This document shows positions 25,725 to 39,400 of a DNA stretch of 64,000 nucleotides, piece by piece (positions within the stretch are counted from its first letter, which is position 1; each line of letters starts with the position of its first letter). The notes under the pieces are model-generated. The model worked only from the letters and a program-made list of their open reading frames with translations. It searched no databases and had not been told where the DNA came from. The stretch is from Climacium dendroides (taxonomy: Eukaryota > Streptophyta > Bryopsida > Hypnales > Climaciaceae): NCBI GenBank assembly GCA_950106755.1, contig OX467082.1, forward strand, positions 11,718,001 to 11,782,000, written 5' to 3'. The position numbers and the translations under genes were made by a program.

Positions 25725-26619
25725 CAAATCCAAGCACTGCTCACAGCTTTCGTTATTTCACATGATTACGGAAATGAATTAAATGAAAATAATCATTAAA
25801 TACAGTTTTGTTCAGATATCTGAGAATACTCAATATTCAGATTTAAAGAGTAAGAACTGCACATGATGATATCATTACCTTTGGCAGGGAAACTCATCTT
25901 CAAGCTCAAATTTGGATTTGGATTTAGGCATCCTGTTTCATCGCACCAAATAATACAACGACTGGGGTTTTAAATGCTGACAAATGAACAGTGGATTTTG
26001 TGAAGAGAACCGATAGAAAGCGAGCCGATGAAGATGTGAAGGAACTCCAACCTTCCGATTGAAGATGTTTCATAAATAATCGCAATACAAAATAGTTTCC
26101 ATATTAAACTAAAAGCGGAGGAATAATGCACCAACCCCGACAATTCCAGTGCGCAAGGAGAGGCGTCCACCCCTATCACTGGTTCTTTGCTAGCTGAAAA
26201 AAAATTCTCCTCCAAAGAGAGCACTTTTCAAGGGAAAAAAGCTTATTCGTAAAGAATTAGCACGAGAACCACCTACGAGAGGTCGGAAGGAGAAGGAAAG
26301 GCACAGGGGTAGAGGCCGCTTAACTCCCCTTCCATGTAACAATTTCGGGATTCTAAATTGTAGACTACGATATTCAACCAATATCCTCCACCTCCACCTG
26401 ATCAAACAGGTGGTGCTCATTCCTGCGCAAGGCTCATGTGCTGCACCCTAAACCTACTATTAATGATGAGAACGGGTACAATGATCTAGAGAGAACTAGA
26501 TAAATGCTAGTTCGGTAGAGCAATGAAATGAACGAACCCATAATTTGAATGAGGAACGGCAGCGCTTGTCTCAGTACCTCATTATGATAATAATGGGTAT
26601 TCAATAGAATTAAACCTGC

Positions 26620-28705
26620 TCAAGGCTTGTCTATCCTTCCAAATTCCAAGTCACTCTTCAACAAAGAATTCTCTTCTTCCGCTACATTGGGATCTATAAC
26701 TCTAGCAGCTGCGGCTTTGGCTGCTTGAGTCTTGGCTAGCTCAACAGCCCAGCTGTACGTAATCATTCCAACTACTGCCATGAACATACCCATCATGTTC
26801 TTAACCGTCAACACAGAGTCGAAGAGGAGCCATCCCAAGAGCAGGACACAAACGGTCTTCATATGTCCAAGAACCTACAAAGCAGACAAACTAGAAGTTA
26901 AGGACTTCTGCAATGATCATGAAGTCAACTTCAGTCACTTTGGTAATCTTTATCTTCTCCCTCGCAAGAAAAAGCCCCACAGCTGCGTACAATAAATTGC
27001 AGCTCACAAGAGTCAACCAGAGGAGGGTCAAAGCATCAACTGTGAAGAGAAGTCCATTAACCAAGCAAATTAACTTACCTGAAAGGTGACTGCCGAAAAT
27101 CTTCCAATGCACAAATATTGACTAACATTGCAGAATACCGCAAGTACGCAAGAGAGAATTATGAATAGCTGCAGAGAGCATCAAACAGAGGAAAGGTCAA
27201 TTAATTCTGACATAAATAACAGTAGAGACAAACCCTGTACGAGAGAAGAGGATAATATCTGAAGCAGAGTATGTAACTTGCACATGGTAAAGCTGCACAA
27301 ATAGCAAGTAGGAGTTCATCAACACAGCAAAACATTCACTCAGCGGATGCAGAAGCATTCCAAAGAGTGAAGGCCACAAAAACCTTTTCTCGTGTACTTA
27401 CAATGGCTCCCAAGGTATAGTGATAGTCCAAAATGTTCAGTCCGTTAAGAAAGTAGTCCATGTAAGGGCCAATGATGATCAGTGACGCAGCTTGAATTGG
27501 CGCAGTCTTGCTCAACAACTCAAATGAACCACAACTGTGCTTCTTTTGTAGAGCTCCAATGTACTGCAGCGGATCAAACTTTGAATGAAAAATTGCTCGG
27601 AAATATCGTAGAAAAAAATGCTGATGAGAAGAAATGCTATGAACCTAATAGTGCCAAAGATTCTTCTTCATGGGGAGATAACAGAAATAGGTTAAAACAA
27701 GTCATTTCAAATTATTAGAATTAAAAAAAAATTGTTAACAGAACATAAACATTCGTGAAACAAAATGATGGAAGCTTACAATCTGCTGCAGTGAAGTAGA
27801 AACGACAGCTACAACAGCTGCCATAAATCCCTTTAGATTCACACTGACATCTGTCACAGTGCAGACGCCTACACCAATCATGACAACAAATATGGCAATC
27901 TTGACCTCCCTTGTGTAATTCTTGTTGTGAAGTATCCACTCCAGGACGCTGACAGTTGGTATCATGCTCAGTTTGGCAATCTGTTTCAATGAATCGGGGT
28001 ATTAATGAATGTACTTGTCTGCTACACGAAACAAGAATTTATCAAGCAGCGACTTCGATGCAAATAAAAAACATGAATTCATTACCGAGTAAAGAGGACA
28101 AAGGTCACTATGTGAGTAAATGATGTTATATGTTCTCTTAACATCTTAACAGAGTAGAAAACTGCTACACCATTCAGATCTCTGTAACGCACTCACAATC
28201 CACGACAGAGTTGCTACCTGATATCAGGTGTATCCACATACCTGATAGAAACCGACTGAATTGAGCATGAGACTCAAATTCATGGCAACAATTGACGTGT
28301 TGGACACGAGAGAGAACAAGAACAAGTCCTGGAATGGCACATGCTTCGACACGGAGTAGCCTAAAGCAGAAGACACGTAGCCCACTCCAGCCGTCACTGT
28401 GAAATGGAAAGCCGTCAACGTTGTCGCTGCAACCAGAAACAGAAAGAAAATTGAATAAGAAACAACATATAATCAATGCTCAACACCCCATGAACCGTAA
28501 AGCGGAAACTAAATCTGAGTACAGTAGGGAGATTGGAGCATGGATCCTAACCAAATCTGAAGTTATAACCCCCACTCGACATAACTTGTTTGTTAGCCAT
28601 GATGATCCCCACAGAGCTGATGATGTTCATCGCCCAAGCTCCCACATCTGAAACTGCTTTCTTCTCATCTTTCTTTTCGATTGGCGGCTCCATGTTGGGC
28701 TTCAT
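26620..28705 (-). CDS. UDP-rhamnose/UDP-galactose-type nucleotide-sugar transporter
   Basis: Six exons join with consistent phase into 348 codons: 28705-28552, 28426-28242, 27980-27780, 27563-27402, 27168-27079 and 26874-26620. All introns are GT-AG. The product is a drug/metabolite-superfamily membrane protein close to the Arabidopsis URGT group, which exchanges UDP-rhamnose/UDP-galactose for UMP across the Golgi membrane for cell-wall polysaccharide synthesis. Visible family motifs are [18 protein letters not shown] (from residue 23), [16 protein letters not shown] (about 105-120), [11 protein letters not shown] (195) and [19 protein letters not shown] (265-283). The Lys-Thr pair in GHMKT places it in the NST-KT clade. 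Hydrophobic segments fill most of the length, as expected for about ten membrane helices, and the soluble tail is short and charged. The start chosen is the first ATG after an in-frame TAG at 28721. A second ATG four codons later is possible. Exact sugar specificity cannot be read from the sequence. Confidence 0.92.
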
Positions 28706-30420
28706 CGTAGTTGCTGTTACCTAGAGGTTTTCCTCTTCACACCTGTATCTGACGTAGAGAATGCCGCAAGAGCACTGGCGATATCCTTCCGTCACCTTAA
28801 AACTGCTGCCATAAGCTCTCTAACAAAAATGTAGGCTGAAGTAAAAGTTTCCAGCAGAAAATTGACGCAGAGGACTGCACAAGAACTCCTGTAACTTCCC
28901 GAAGAAACAGACAGCTTGAGCGACACGACGCGGTTTCCGGGCTAATAAATATAGGATGTGCCACTCTGCAACACACAAAAGAGCACGAGTTCAGAGACTT
29001 TTTTTAAGACCAAACACCAGAACCTGTAGTATTCAAGATTGGTGGCGTAGCAGAATGGCAGGGCACCAGCATTACGAACCCTCCTGCCGCTGATAGGAGG
29101 TGCCACAAGTCCCAGATCCAGATTCACCTTTAAGATAGGTTATACACAGAACGCCAATCTACAGATCAATGGATGCCGTGCACAAGTCTAGGAGGTGGCT
29201 TAGCAGTTGCTTACTCGTAAGATGTAAAACGAAGAATGAGATGAGAAATAAACAGACACGTGACCCGCGAAGGTGACGAAGCCAAGACGAGTACTTCATC
29301 GCATTTTCCAATAAATGCAACAAGTGACTACTAGGAATTACGACATCTAGATCAGCGAGAGAAACATAAAGCATACATGCAAATGCGACGCCGTCAAAAA
29401 AGTGAACCACGGCAGGGTGAGAGAGAAATTGGAACTTCACCTGCCCAAGACCTCGCTTGTCACACAAAACTCCTACCGGTTGCAACAACGACAATTTAAA
29501 TTCCTCAAGGACACCGAAAACACAACAACTAAATCCCGACTCACACACCTATGCTCCAGATCTACAAATTCATCTTACATGCCAAAAAATTGTCGAAGAG
29601 CAGATTCACTCCAAACATCATCCAAACCACGCATTTTCCAAAAAAATGAGACGCCTGACTGCTAGGACACGAGAGCTACTAGATCGAAGGGCGCAACACA
29701 AGATCGCATGCGGCGTCGGCGAATCCACACAAAATCGAAGAGCCGATAGAAATTGGAACTAAATCCGCCCTCTATCTCTCTTATCACACAAAATCCTCAC
29801 AACAATTCACTCCTCCAAAACCCTCCAGCAACGCCGAAACGGCAACCACAACCACAACCACAACATCCCCAATCATGTTCAGATCTAACAGAACTGATCA
29901 ACAATTCCCCCCAAAATCAAGGACGAAGGAAATTGATCCGAAATCTCATCCAACCTCACAACACTGACCTTCCCTGACGAATTCCTGAAGTCGAGAGATC
30001 TAAGTTACGCCCTCTGCATCTCCCCCTGAGCGCCAATTTCTGAAAACGGGACCAAAAAAGACGCGCCGCGGCTCTCCGAAAAGCTGGCGCGATGGCGGAT
30101 CTACTGATGGCGAGCGGCAGCAGCGAGTGAGGTCAAAACTGGGAAGCTCCGGCGAGAATGAGCATCTCTTAAACCTGGGAATGCACACAAATACACACAA
30201 ATAAAAACAGAGGATATAGCCTTCGATGATTGCCTTGGTCGTCAAAAGCTTCGAACGCAACCCTAGTTTTTCGACCTTCCGGTCCGTGCGGTGGGATGGT
30301 AGGTCGGTAGGTCCGTAGGTAGGTAAGTCGTGGGGGGACTGGCTGCGACCTACTTACTAACACGACTTCCTTCTGACGCGGCATGTCTCCATTGGCAATC
30401 ACGTTGTGCCGCGTGGCACA
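28706..30420 (-). promoter_or_regulatory. Leader and promoter region of the transporter gene
   Basis: This 1.7 kb is less AT-rich than the surrounding intergenic DNA and has overlapping frames of 60-130 codons on both strands with no recognisable domain. It probably contains the 5' UTR, perhaps with an intron: CAG/GTGTG and AG/GTAACAG splice-like sites occur at 28715-28745 on the minus strand. The cytosine-rich repeats CCTACC at 30290-30340 may lie near the start of transcription. The exact start cannot be set. Confidence 0.4.
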
Positions 30421-33400
30421 TGGGAGCTGCAGCGAGCTATTTTGGACCGAGTCTTTTTAATTTTTGACCCCCTTGGAAAAAAAAAAAGCGTGTCAGTTGA
30501 CACTTTTTCCGTGTTAAACAGTACTAATTCCCCACCATACTATATTACTTAAATTACCTCCAAAAAGTTCCAGTTAGCCCCGGCCTCGCTTGGCAGTGTC
30601 CGCAATATCATGGCCAATCATACCCAATCATACCTTTCTGCAATACTATTTTTTAATACCATTAGAACCCCCCCTTGGCCCTTGGGTACTGGAAATGCAA
30701 TCAAACAGAATGTTCATGAGAATGAGCCGCATTTCATTCCAGGTTGTTTGTTTGTTCACCTGAGTCTCTCGGAAAAAGGGCTGTTTTTCTAAACAAGATT
30801 TTTATTAGATGGGACAATGTGGCAAACTGTTCACAAATTACGTGCAATTGGGTAGCCTTGTGGGGGTACCCTTAACCCTTAAACACCTGGTTGGTGACTG
30901 TGGAAATCATCCTGTTGGGTTCTCCATGACATCCATCTACTTTATTGAAAACCCAAAATGTTCATTGGAGGAAAACAAACAAACAAACAAACTACTATTC
31001 ATGATCTCTCCTTTCTGCACGACATTCCAAAGATGAACAACTACACTTCTATCTTACATAGAAAGATTCTTCATCGTTCATCAGCTGGAAAACATCTGCA
31101 ACGTCGTTTAAGGCTCAATCCTTAAAGGACGGGCTAAGTGATTGTGGGAATCATCCCTTGTGGCACTATGTGAATAGTTGGTTTAAAAAAAACAAAAACC
31201 TAAAGCACCCATTGGAAATCAAGACCTTCCCTTTCCATGCACTATGTGAATAGTTGGTTTTAAAAAAACAAAAACCTAAAGCACCCATTGGAAATCAAGA
31301 CCTTCTCTTTTCATGCAAAATTTCAAGTAGTTGCACTTTTGTCCTACATGCAAAGATTCTTTGTCATTCATCGACCCCCAAAATGGTCACGGCATTGTTT
31401 ATGGGTAAAAATCAACATAGATAGAAGCTTCAAACCCCAATTGTTTTTCCGAGGATGCAAAAATCAACTTCCATTTTTTTAAAACTAGCTTTTTTTTTCC
31501 CCACACATCAAAAGATCCTCCCAAATCAATTTTGTTTTAGAAGGGTCAAACCATTATTTTCAAACGGGTTGTCTTTCAAGCTTCAAACCCGAAGACTTCC
31601 ATCCACCCACCCACCCACCCACACACACACATCAACAGCCCCTCTCGAATTGAAGCTGATGAGTGACATCATTTTCTCCCGCAATAAGAATGGGGCTCCC
31701 ATTCTACCGAAACCTCTCGGCAACTGCGACTGACTCGGTATGCCCGAGACTTTGGGTTGGCGGTAGAAGCAGCATTTTGAATGGTGGTTACAGGGGAGAT
31801 CCCCGCGTGGACCCGCATCTCCACCCGAGAAGTCAGCAGGGGAACCGTATATTAAGGCGACTCAGGTAGAGCCGACTCGACCCTTCCATTCCAGTCCAAA
31901 CTCGCATTTCAGACACCGTGTAGGAAAAAGTCAAATAGTCAGTTGCAAGTTGTTTGCATTGGAAAATAGAAAATATAAATGAAGGAAGGAAGGAAAAGAA
32001 AAAAATATTGATTGCCTCGAGAAGGAGCTCGTTGCATGAAATGAGAATAACATGTGTTTGAAAAGAGGTATAATTTATGCTTGAATTCTTAAACAACGAG
32101 TTGGGCACTGTGGAAATGGTCTGCTTTGGTACCCTTGTGAATTGTCGGGTTTAAAAAGAATTAGTGAAAGCACTTGTTGGATGATGTCAAACTACTTTAG
32201 AGGATCTTCCCTTTTAAGTTCACACAAGAATTGGGAAGGTGAATAGTTGCACTTTTTGTCTTGCATGGAGAGATTCTTCGTCATTCGTCATTTGTTGGTC
32301 GGAAAACGTCCTCAGCGTTGTTTATGGGTTAATTACACATTGTTGTTGATTGAGTTTGAGTTAGAGTCACATCAATGCAAATTGGATTCTATAGACTTTT
32401 ATGTTTTAAATTATGTCTTATGCTATAGTTGTAGTCTAATATTTAGGTCCTTCATCAATTGCATGATTTTTGGTCATAATATTGTTTAAAAAAAAGTTGA
32501 AAACAAATGTGGTATTAATTACTAGTTTGGAAAGTGTGAAAAAATATTTTAAAATATTTTTTTGATTATATTTCCTTTATCTTTTTTAGGAAACTAAAAA
32601 AGACTTGTATAAATTCAAACTCCAATTTTGAGTTCCATGCTTTGTCTTACTTACTCTACATCTTTTGGTCACAAATTGAATAAAAAAGGCTTCAATATCT
32701 TAAGAGGACTTTGAAATTGAATATTCAATTAAATTTGAAATTTTGCACCTAAACTAGTAAGATATTTATTTGACATTTTTTTAAACCAACTTTCAAAATT
32801 GGAATAAATCACTAACAACTTTCAACCTCTATATCTCATATTCTATGTTCTTGCAATGTTTGATTTGATTTAAAAAAATTTGAGATTCTAATGGTGTAGT
32901 TGATCTAGAATCAAAGGATATACTTTTTTTCATTCTTACTAATGCAAGGTCAAAGAAAAAGCACAATAAGAATTTTTGACTTGGACAATTCACTCAAGTC
33001 TTATGACCATAAGACTTAAAAGGTTATCCTAAAGATTACAAAAGATCACCTTCCTTTTGATCCCTCTACCAATAAAACTTCGAACCTTCATAACTTTTGC
33101 ATTTAGTATCCAAATAACACTCTTTTTGAGCACCGAAACTCTGTTACAAAGAGGACATAAAAATTTGACCAGACTCATAACAGTAACTACTGCTCAGAAC
33201 CCAGAACCACTAGTGTCAATTTTGGGTGTCCCTAACCCTTAGAAGTCACACAGATCCTTCCAGGAGATTGACTCAGACTTAAGATGGTTTCCCAATATCA
33301 ATCCACACTAAAACTCTTAAATCCTAAAACAACTCATATCATAATCAATTGTTTCCTGTGTATCACTGTTCTGACTTTCTAAATTTCATTAGCCCTAAGT

Positions 33401-33444
33401 GCTTCAGCTCCGCCTGCGCACCTTCAAAATTCACCCTCTCCAAG
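30421..33444. repeat. Intergenic DNA with local duplications
   Basis: A 76 bp tandem duplication (unit contains ACTATGTGAATAGTTGG) lies at 31164-31315, and related text recurs at 30880-30960 and 32105-32330. A CCCA/CA microsatellite lies at 31602-31632. No gene is supported. Confidence 0.6.
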
Positions 33445-36400
33445 TCAAACTTGACAGGATCTGGCGGTACCTCCCCCTGCCAGCCATATAAATCCATTGT
33501 CATCCTGTTGCACGAAACGTGTGGGAAGATAAAGCAAATCAAATGAAGGCAGTCATTGATGTCTAACCTTGTGAGGTTGAACGGCAAACGTAATAGGGAA
33601 GCTTACCAATTCATAGCTGTCATAAGGTAGCACTGTTGAATCCAAACGCCACCCATAAGCGCCCTCCTTGTAAACAAAACAACTGCGAAGATACATGGAT
33701 ATGATAAAATGAGTGAAGTAGGGGCTTTTTTTGACAGGATGAGTTTGCTTGGATCATAGACTTTACCAAGAAGAAAAATTCGTTTCCAGTATATTCGTTC
33801 AAGATTTCTGGCAATGATGGATGAAGAGGAAAGGCTGGAAAGATAGTCTGCAAAGGTTCAGAAGAAAGCATGAACATCAACTTGAAAGACAAAACTCGAT
33901 TATTAGGTTGTAGCCGTTGTACCGTTTAAAACCAGCATCTTGAGCCAAATAAGCAGCCCACGAAGCACGCCTGCTTGATCTGCCTGCACAACCCAAATTC
34001 GACGTACTTATAAAAACTAAAACACTAGCAGTGCCGATATGCAGAACCTTTTCAGAACTGCAAAAATTAAACACAAACTAACCGCTATTTGCAAGAGTAC
34101 CTCCCAAAATAGAAACAATAATTTTCTAACCTCTTTCCAAATAATCCTCAATACTGCATGATCCTCAGGTATATTCCTAAGTATGATCCTCGCTCATTGA
34201 AAAAATTCCAAAACTCTATTCGACAATTATTGGAATGTCACTATTCCTGCAATCGCATGTCACAACTCTGAAAGAGTTATTCTTTAAAATGATGGCCCCC
34301 AAAATGCTGCTAACGTGAGTGCACCCAAATGTAACAGGAGTTGGTTGTGGACACCTAGAATAAGCCCTAAACTATAGCACAGGTGGATCCAATGCTGACA
34401 GGTGAGTTTCCATAAATGTGTCACAGAGACGGGGCCAGGTTTTGTGTTGGGCCAATAAACCTGCCTTATACAAGGTTAGGGTCTGTTGCTTTTGGGTGTT
34501 TCCATGTCCACTTTGGTGGTAGTCTATTGTCCACAGTAGATGCATCTACACACCTGTTGTCACAAATTCGTATTATATTCATACAAGCTTGGAAAAATAT
34601 AAAGCTAATTCTGTTGGTTTCCTGAACCATTTCCAAACAAGCTCACATCATTTTATTCTGTCCCTACCCTCATAATCTGCAAATCTTGAATAAGTGTGAC
34701 ATCATTTTATTCTGTCCCTACCCTCATAATCTGCAAATCTTGAATAAGTGTCACATTTAGGTGCTTCTACCTTATTGCTCTCAACACGTCATATTTTCAT
34801 TGAGCACCAGAACTTTATACATTTTCGAACCACTGCTAAGTCTCTCCCCTTGGGGATAGAGACGATAAATTATGTTCCCAGTAAAATTATCCTTATGTAA
34901 CTCTGCACAAGGTCAAAAGACCTCTTTGAGACACATAAAGGTGACCAATAAAATCAAACATTATAAGAAAGTCAACACCATCAGCTTTAGTGAGAGGGAG
35001 GTATGGATTGGAAAACCCTGAACATTCGAAATTAATAAGACATATTTAACTTTCATCCTTACTGCTGCAGCACTCATGCAATTTGAGGAGCTGCTGGAGG
35101 CACCAATCAATCCAGGGCGAGAGAGAAGGACTTACAGTGTAGGATAACTACGTCGTCAGTGCCAATCTTCGGGGCATGGTATTGCTTCTCATACGCAGCA
35201 GCATCTTTTGCCAACGCCTTCGGCCACTCCTCCACTGCATAGCCACAAGTTTTCTGGTCAAACCTCTTCGGCATGGTCGCTTGTACAGTCGCATGCCATA
35301 AGTTTTTGTACCCTTGTAAACATTTTTGAAACAATAACCCAATTCTCTCATTTTTGGTGCTTGAATATGAAGTTGTCACGATTATGATACTGTAATCAAG
35401 ATTTGGGATTTTAGTATGGCATGTGAATCTAAAAATAACTTTGCGAATAATCTTACAAATGTGCAAATTTTGCAACTACATCAATTATTCTACTCAAGGA
35501 TGCTTAAAATTGTCATCGACAAGATGTTGTAGAAATTGTTGAGTTCTATTCGGTAGTTAATGTAGCAAATATTTTCACTAATATAGGCCACGCTAAATGA
35601 TACACATGCTAAAAATGATCATGTACATTGTTTCTGTAATTGTTTCAATCCAATTCTACTTACTTATCAACGTTGTATAGATTCATATTAAATTCACTTT
35701 GTTGCTTAAATTGTAATGAAATTGTTCCAAAAGAAGATTTCTCCAACTTTCTCGAAGGGGATTACCACTGTACTTAAAAAAGAGAAAATTATATGATTCC
35801 AGACAGACCAACTTCAGACCTAATGGAGAGCTCCATTCACACCTCGAATGTGCATAGATCCCTTAATGTGTCCATAGAGAGCTCGTTCATCATGCCTGCG
35901 CAGGTCGATCAACCATGGTGTATTCGTTCCTACATTCTTCTCATCTACCATCGTTTCTTTGTTCTGAAGCAATAGAGCAACTGCATCCCTGCCACACGGG
36001 TGACAAACTAAATTCAAACCTGTGGACAATAAGGGTCACTTCATATTGCATAGGTTGAAGCAAGAAGCTTAAAATTTGAACCAATATCACGTACAACTAG
36101 GGATGGATAACAGGCTTCAAATAATCCATTGCATTTATGACGCCCAATGACGCATGCGTGGTAATAAATGTCCAATCCAACTGAAAGAGGTAGCTTGAAA
36201 CCTTATTATCTCAAATATTTTGAGCAGGCCACATAGAAGCCATGTAAATGCCACCTCTTCATGTTACTTGGGCTCGTGTAAAGCGAGCATTGAACGAAAT
36301 AAGTGTCTAATTATTTGTATTCATTTTATAAGCTTTAAATTATACACCAACTAAGATGTAGGGTTTCTCAAGCTTACTGCTTCATCCTATGCAATCTAAA

Positions 36401-39400
36401 GTGACCTAAAAGTGTTGGAAAAGAATATTATATTAATTCATCACGCAGATATTCATTTCAAGATTAATCGAAGTCTGTAGATCGGTTACCTGCTCATATA
36501 ATGCAACCCGTCCGCATTAACTGAGGAAGTTGCACGTAAAGCTTGAAAGCCGCCCTTCAGTATACAACACCTGCACCCCTCACGAATGCCACCTAAGAAG
36601 AAGATAAAGTGACTAGAAGATGACCATAACATCACGAAAATGAGATGGAAAATAAAGACTGAAAAAATATCAAGAAAACCTTTATAAGACAGATATAAAA
36701 TTCTAGAAAAGACTTGCTGAGAACTCTCTATACTGACAAGAGAAAACCTCTACACCTGAAAAAAAATGCCTAGCAAATGAAATGGAATCCCTGACAACAT
36801 CTTTTGCAAAGCTGAGCTCAAACTGAGCTCAAACTGAGCTCAAACTGAGCTCAAACTGAGCTCAAACTGAGCTCAAACTGAGCTCAAACTGAGCTCAAAC
36901 TGAGCTCAAACTGAGCTCAAACTGAGCTCAAACTGAACCAGTGAGAGTATGACAAAGCTTTAAATTTGCTCTTTTTCACTCCGACTTGGCTCAAAATAAC
37001 TTTGAGTTGCCACAATTCTCAAAAGGTGACATGCCAATGCTAACCAAGAATGTTAGAACACAAAAAGACGAGAAGGAGTTTTTTCGAGAAGAAGCAAAAG
37101 AGTTACCCGTTGTAGCCCAAATCAGCAACAGCAGCCGCAACGCGCTGTGCTCGCTTCCCACGATTTGACAGAAACACCATCAGATCCTCCCGTCCTGGTT
37201 TCTTGGTAGAGGGGAACTTCACATTCCACTCAGCAGTCGAGAGTTGCAGAGAAGTTCGGACTTCCGTTTCTACACGAGGATGGTTGCTCACAGTTAGCCC
37301 GGTCCAAAATCAAACCTGCCAAATCAAACTTCTTCAAGGTAGAGGATCCCAAAACATGATCAAGTCGCCTATTGACTGTCCCCACTCACAAGCAGCAGCT
37401 CATCTCTTCCGATGAACACTTGGTTGACCTTCAACTAGGGAGTTCGATGTAAGAATCCATGACTAGGCTAATAATGTCTATGACCAGTCATCTTGGGATG
37501 CAAAATCTAGGGTTGTCTACTGTCCCTTCAACCTCCTACTTCTACAACACATTATCATACATTGAATGATAAAAAATTTGATCGCATGAGCGTTTGGCTC
37601 TTGTAATACTCAAAGTGATCTCTGTATAATGATTTCCCAAAGAAAGCACAATCCTAAAAAGAGGATCCTAAAAACCTGATCCAGTCTTCTGTTGACTGAC
37701 CCCTGTTACCAACAGTAGCTCATCTCTTCCAATCAACACTCGGTTGGGCCTTAAACTAGCAATTTAAGTGTAAGAAATCAAGACTAGGCCATTAACCCTT
37801 GAGCGCCTAGAGCAAAGTCAGTGAAATGCAGACCTTTCCAAATTCATTCTATTGAAACTTTCTCCTAGTAAGAAATACACATAATTCAACATTCAACCGT
37901 ACCGATTGGTAGTCAAGAGAAATCCGGAGGTGTGGAAAAGGACATGTCCTTTGACTATACCACTCAAAAGATTTTACAAACACAAACATTTTTCAAATTG
38001 GAGAGACCAGATTTGGGTTGCTGGGGCGCTCAGGGGTTAATGTATATGGCTACTCAACTTTGAATCGAAATCAGGGGTAGTCTACTATCCCTGAAACCTC
38101 CCATAATAAGTGACTATACACTGAGTGATCTCAAGAGCGTTCAACTAAAGTGATCTCGGTATAGTGATTTCCCAATGCATCCCCACTCCTAAAGGACCAA
38201 GATGTCCAATTTTAGACTCATGTTTTTTTATCCAGTTCGAGCAGATCATTTGCGAAACATGTTCTTCACTGATATGGCCTTATTTTTCACAATATGATCA
38301 ATTGAATTGGCCCTTTTTAACCCAGTAATCCTTCATCCTTTAGGAATTAAAGTGCTTTATAGTTGAAAGGAAAGAGTATCCTCTACATGAGCTTACAATT
38401 TTCCCCCGAACAAGACACACATTTGTGAACAGTCGCACGTACCGGGAATGTTGACTGCAGTGTCGAAAACCTTGGGCTCCATGCGAGATGCATCGGGGTG
38501 ACGGACGTCAATGAGAAGGTGGGGAGTAGGGTCCAATTCCACCAGTTTCTTCACTGCTAGGGGACTCAAGTGAGCGAACAAAGGAGGCTCCACGGCCCGA
38601 AACGGATTGAAGTTCGCACGGACTCCCCCATCCAGTGCTTTGTTCTGCCGACGTCGAGCTAGGACACTGCGCAGTTGCCGAATTCCCCACGCGCAGAGGG
38701 CTATCTGTCGACAGTGCCGATGCTGCAGGAATTAGCTCTAGAGCGCATGGCACACTTCATGGTTCTAAACCCTAATTTGTGCGCAAGAAGACACTCTGAT
38801 TCCAACGACCACCTCGGAAAACAGCATCTGATTCCAAATGTGGGAATTGCGAAGCAGCAATTAGCTATACATCTCATGGTTTTCATTGTACACTTCATGT
38901 TTCAGAATCCTAGTTTGAAAATAAGTGGACACTCTGTATCCAACAAGCCCCTCGGGAAGCAGCATCTGATTCCAAGACAGCAATCAGCTGCAGCAATTCC
39001 CTCTAGATCTCATGGACTTCATGGACTTCATATTTCTAAAACCCAAATTTGTACACACAACGAGCCACTCTGTATCCAACAAGCACCTCGGATTACATTA
39101 TCTAATTCCAAGCGTGGGAATCGCCAAGACAGCAATCACCTGCAGCAACAAACTCTAGCTCTCATGGACCTCACGGCAAACTTCACGGTCCTAAACCCTA
39201 AATTGTTCACAACGATTCACTCAAAATTCCAATAGCGACTCGGAAAACGCCACCTCTCATTAAAATGCGAACTGAGAAGAGACACTCATTCTCAGTGTCG
39301 GAATTGTCAAGATAACAATTAGCTCAAGACCTCCAAATCTCACGGCACAACTCGTGGTTCTAAACCCTAACGTGTGCACATCAAGCCACTCTGTATCCAA

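Noticed and set aside
29041..29110. tRNA-like A-box (TAGCAGAATGG)
   Set aside because: No matching B-box at the right distance and no cloverleaf can be drawn.
29159..29762. Frames of up to 129 codons upstream of the transporter
   Set aside because: They overlap on both strands, lack domains and lie in the probable leader/promoter of the transporter gene.
33740..33860. Possible extra rhodanese exon (TIFPAFPLHPSLPEILNEY)
   Set aside because: It has splice-like borders, but joining exon 7 directly to 33682 restores the rhodanese sequence GFKRCFVYKEGAYGW, so this stretch is intronic.
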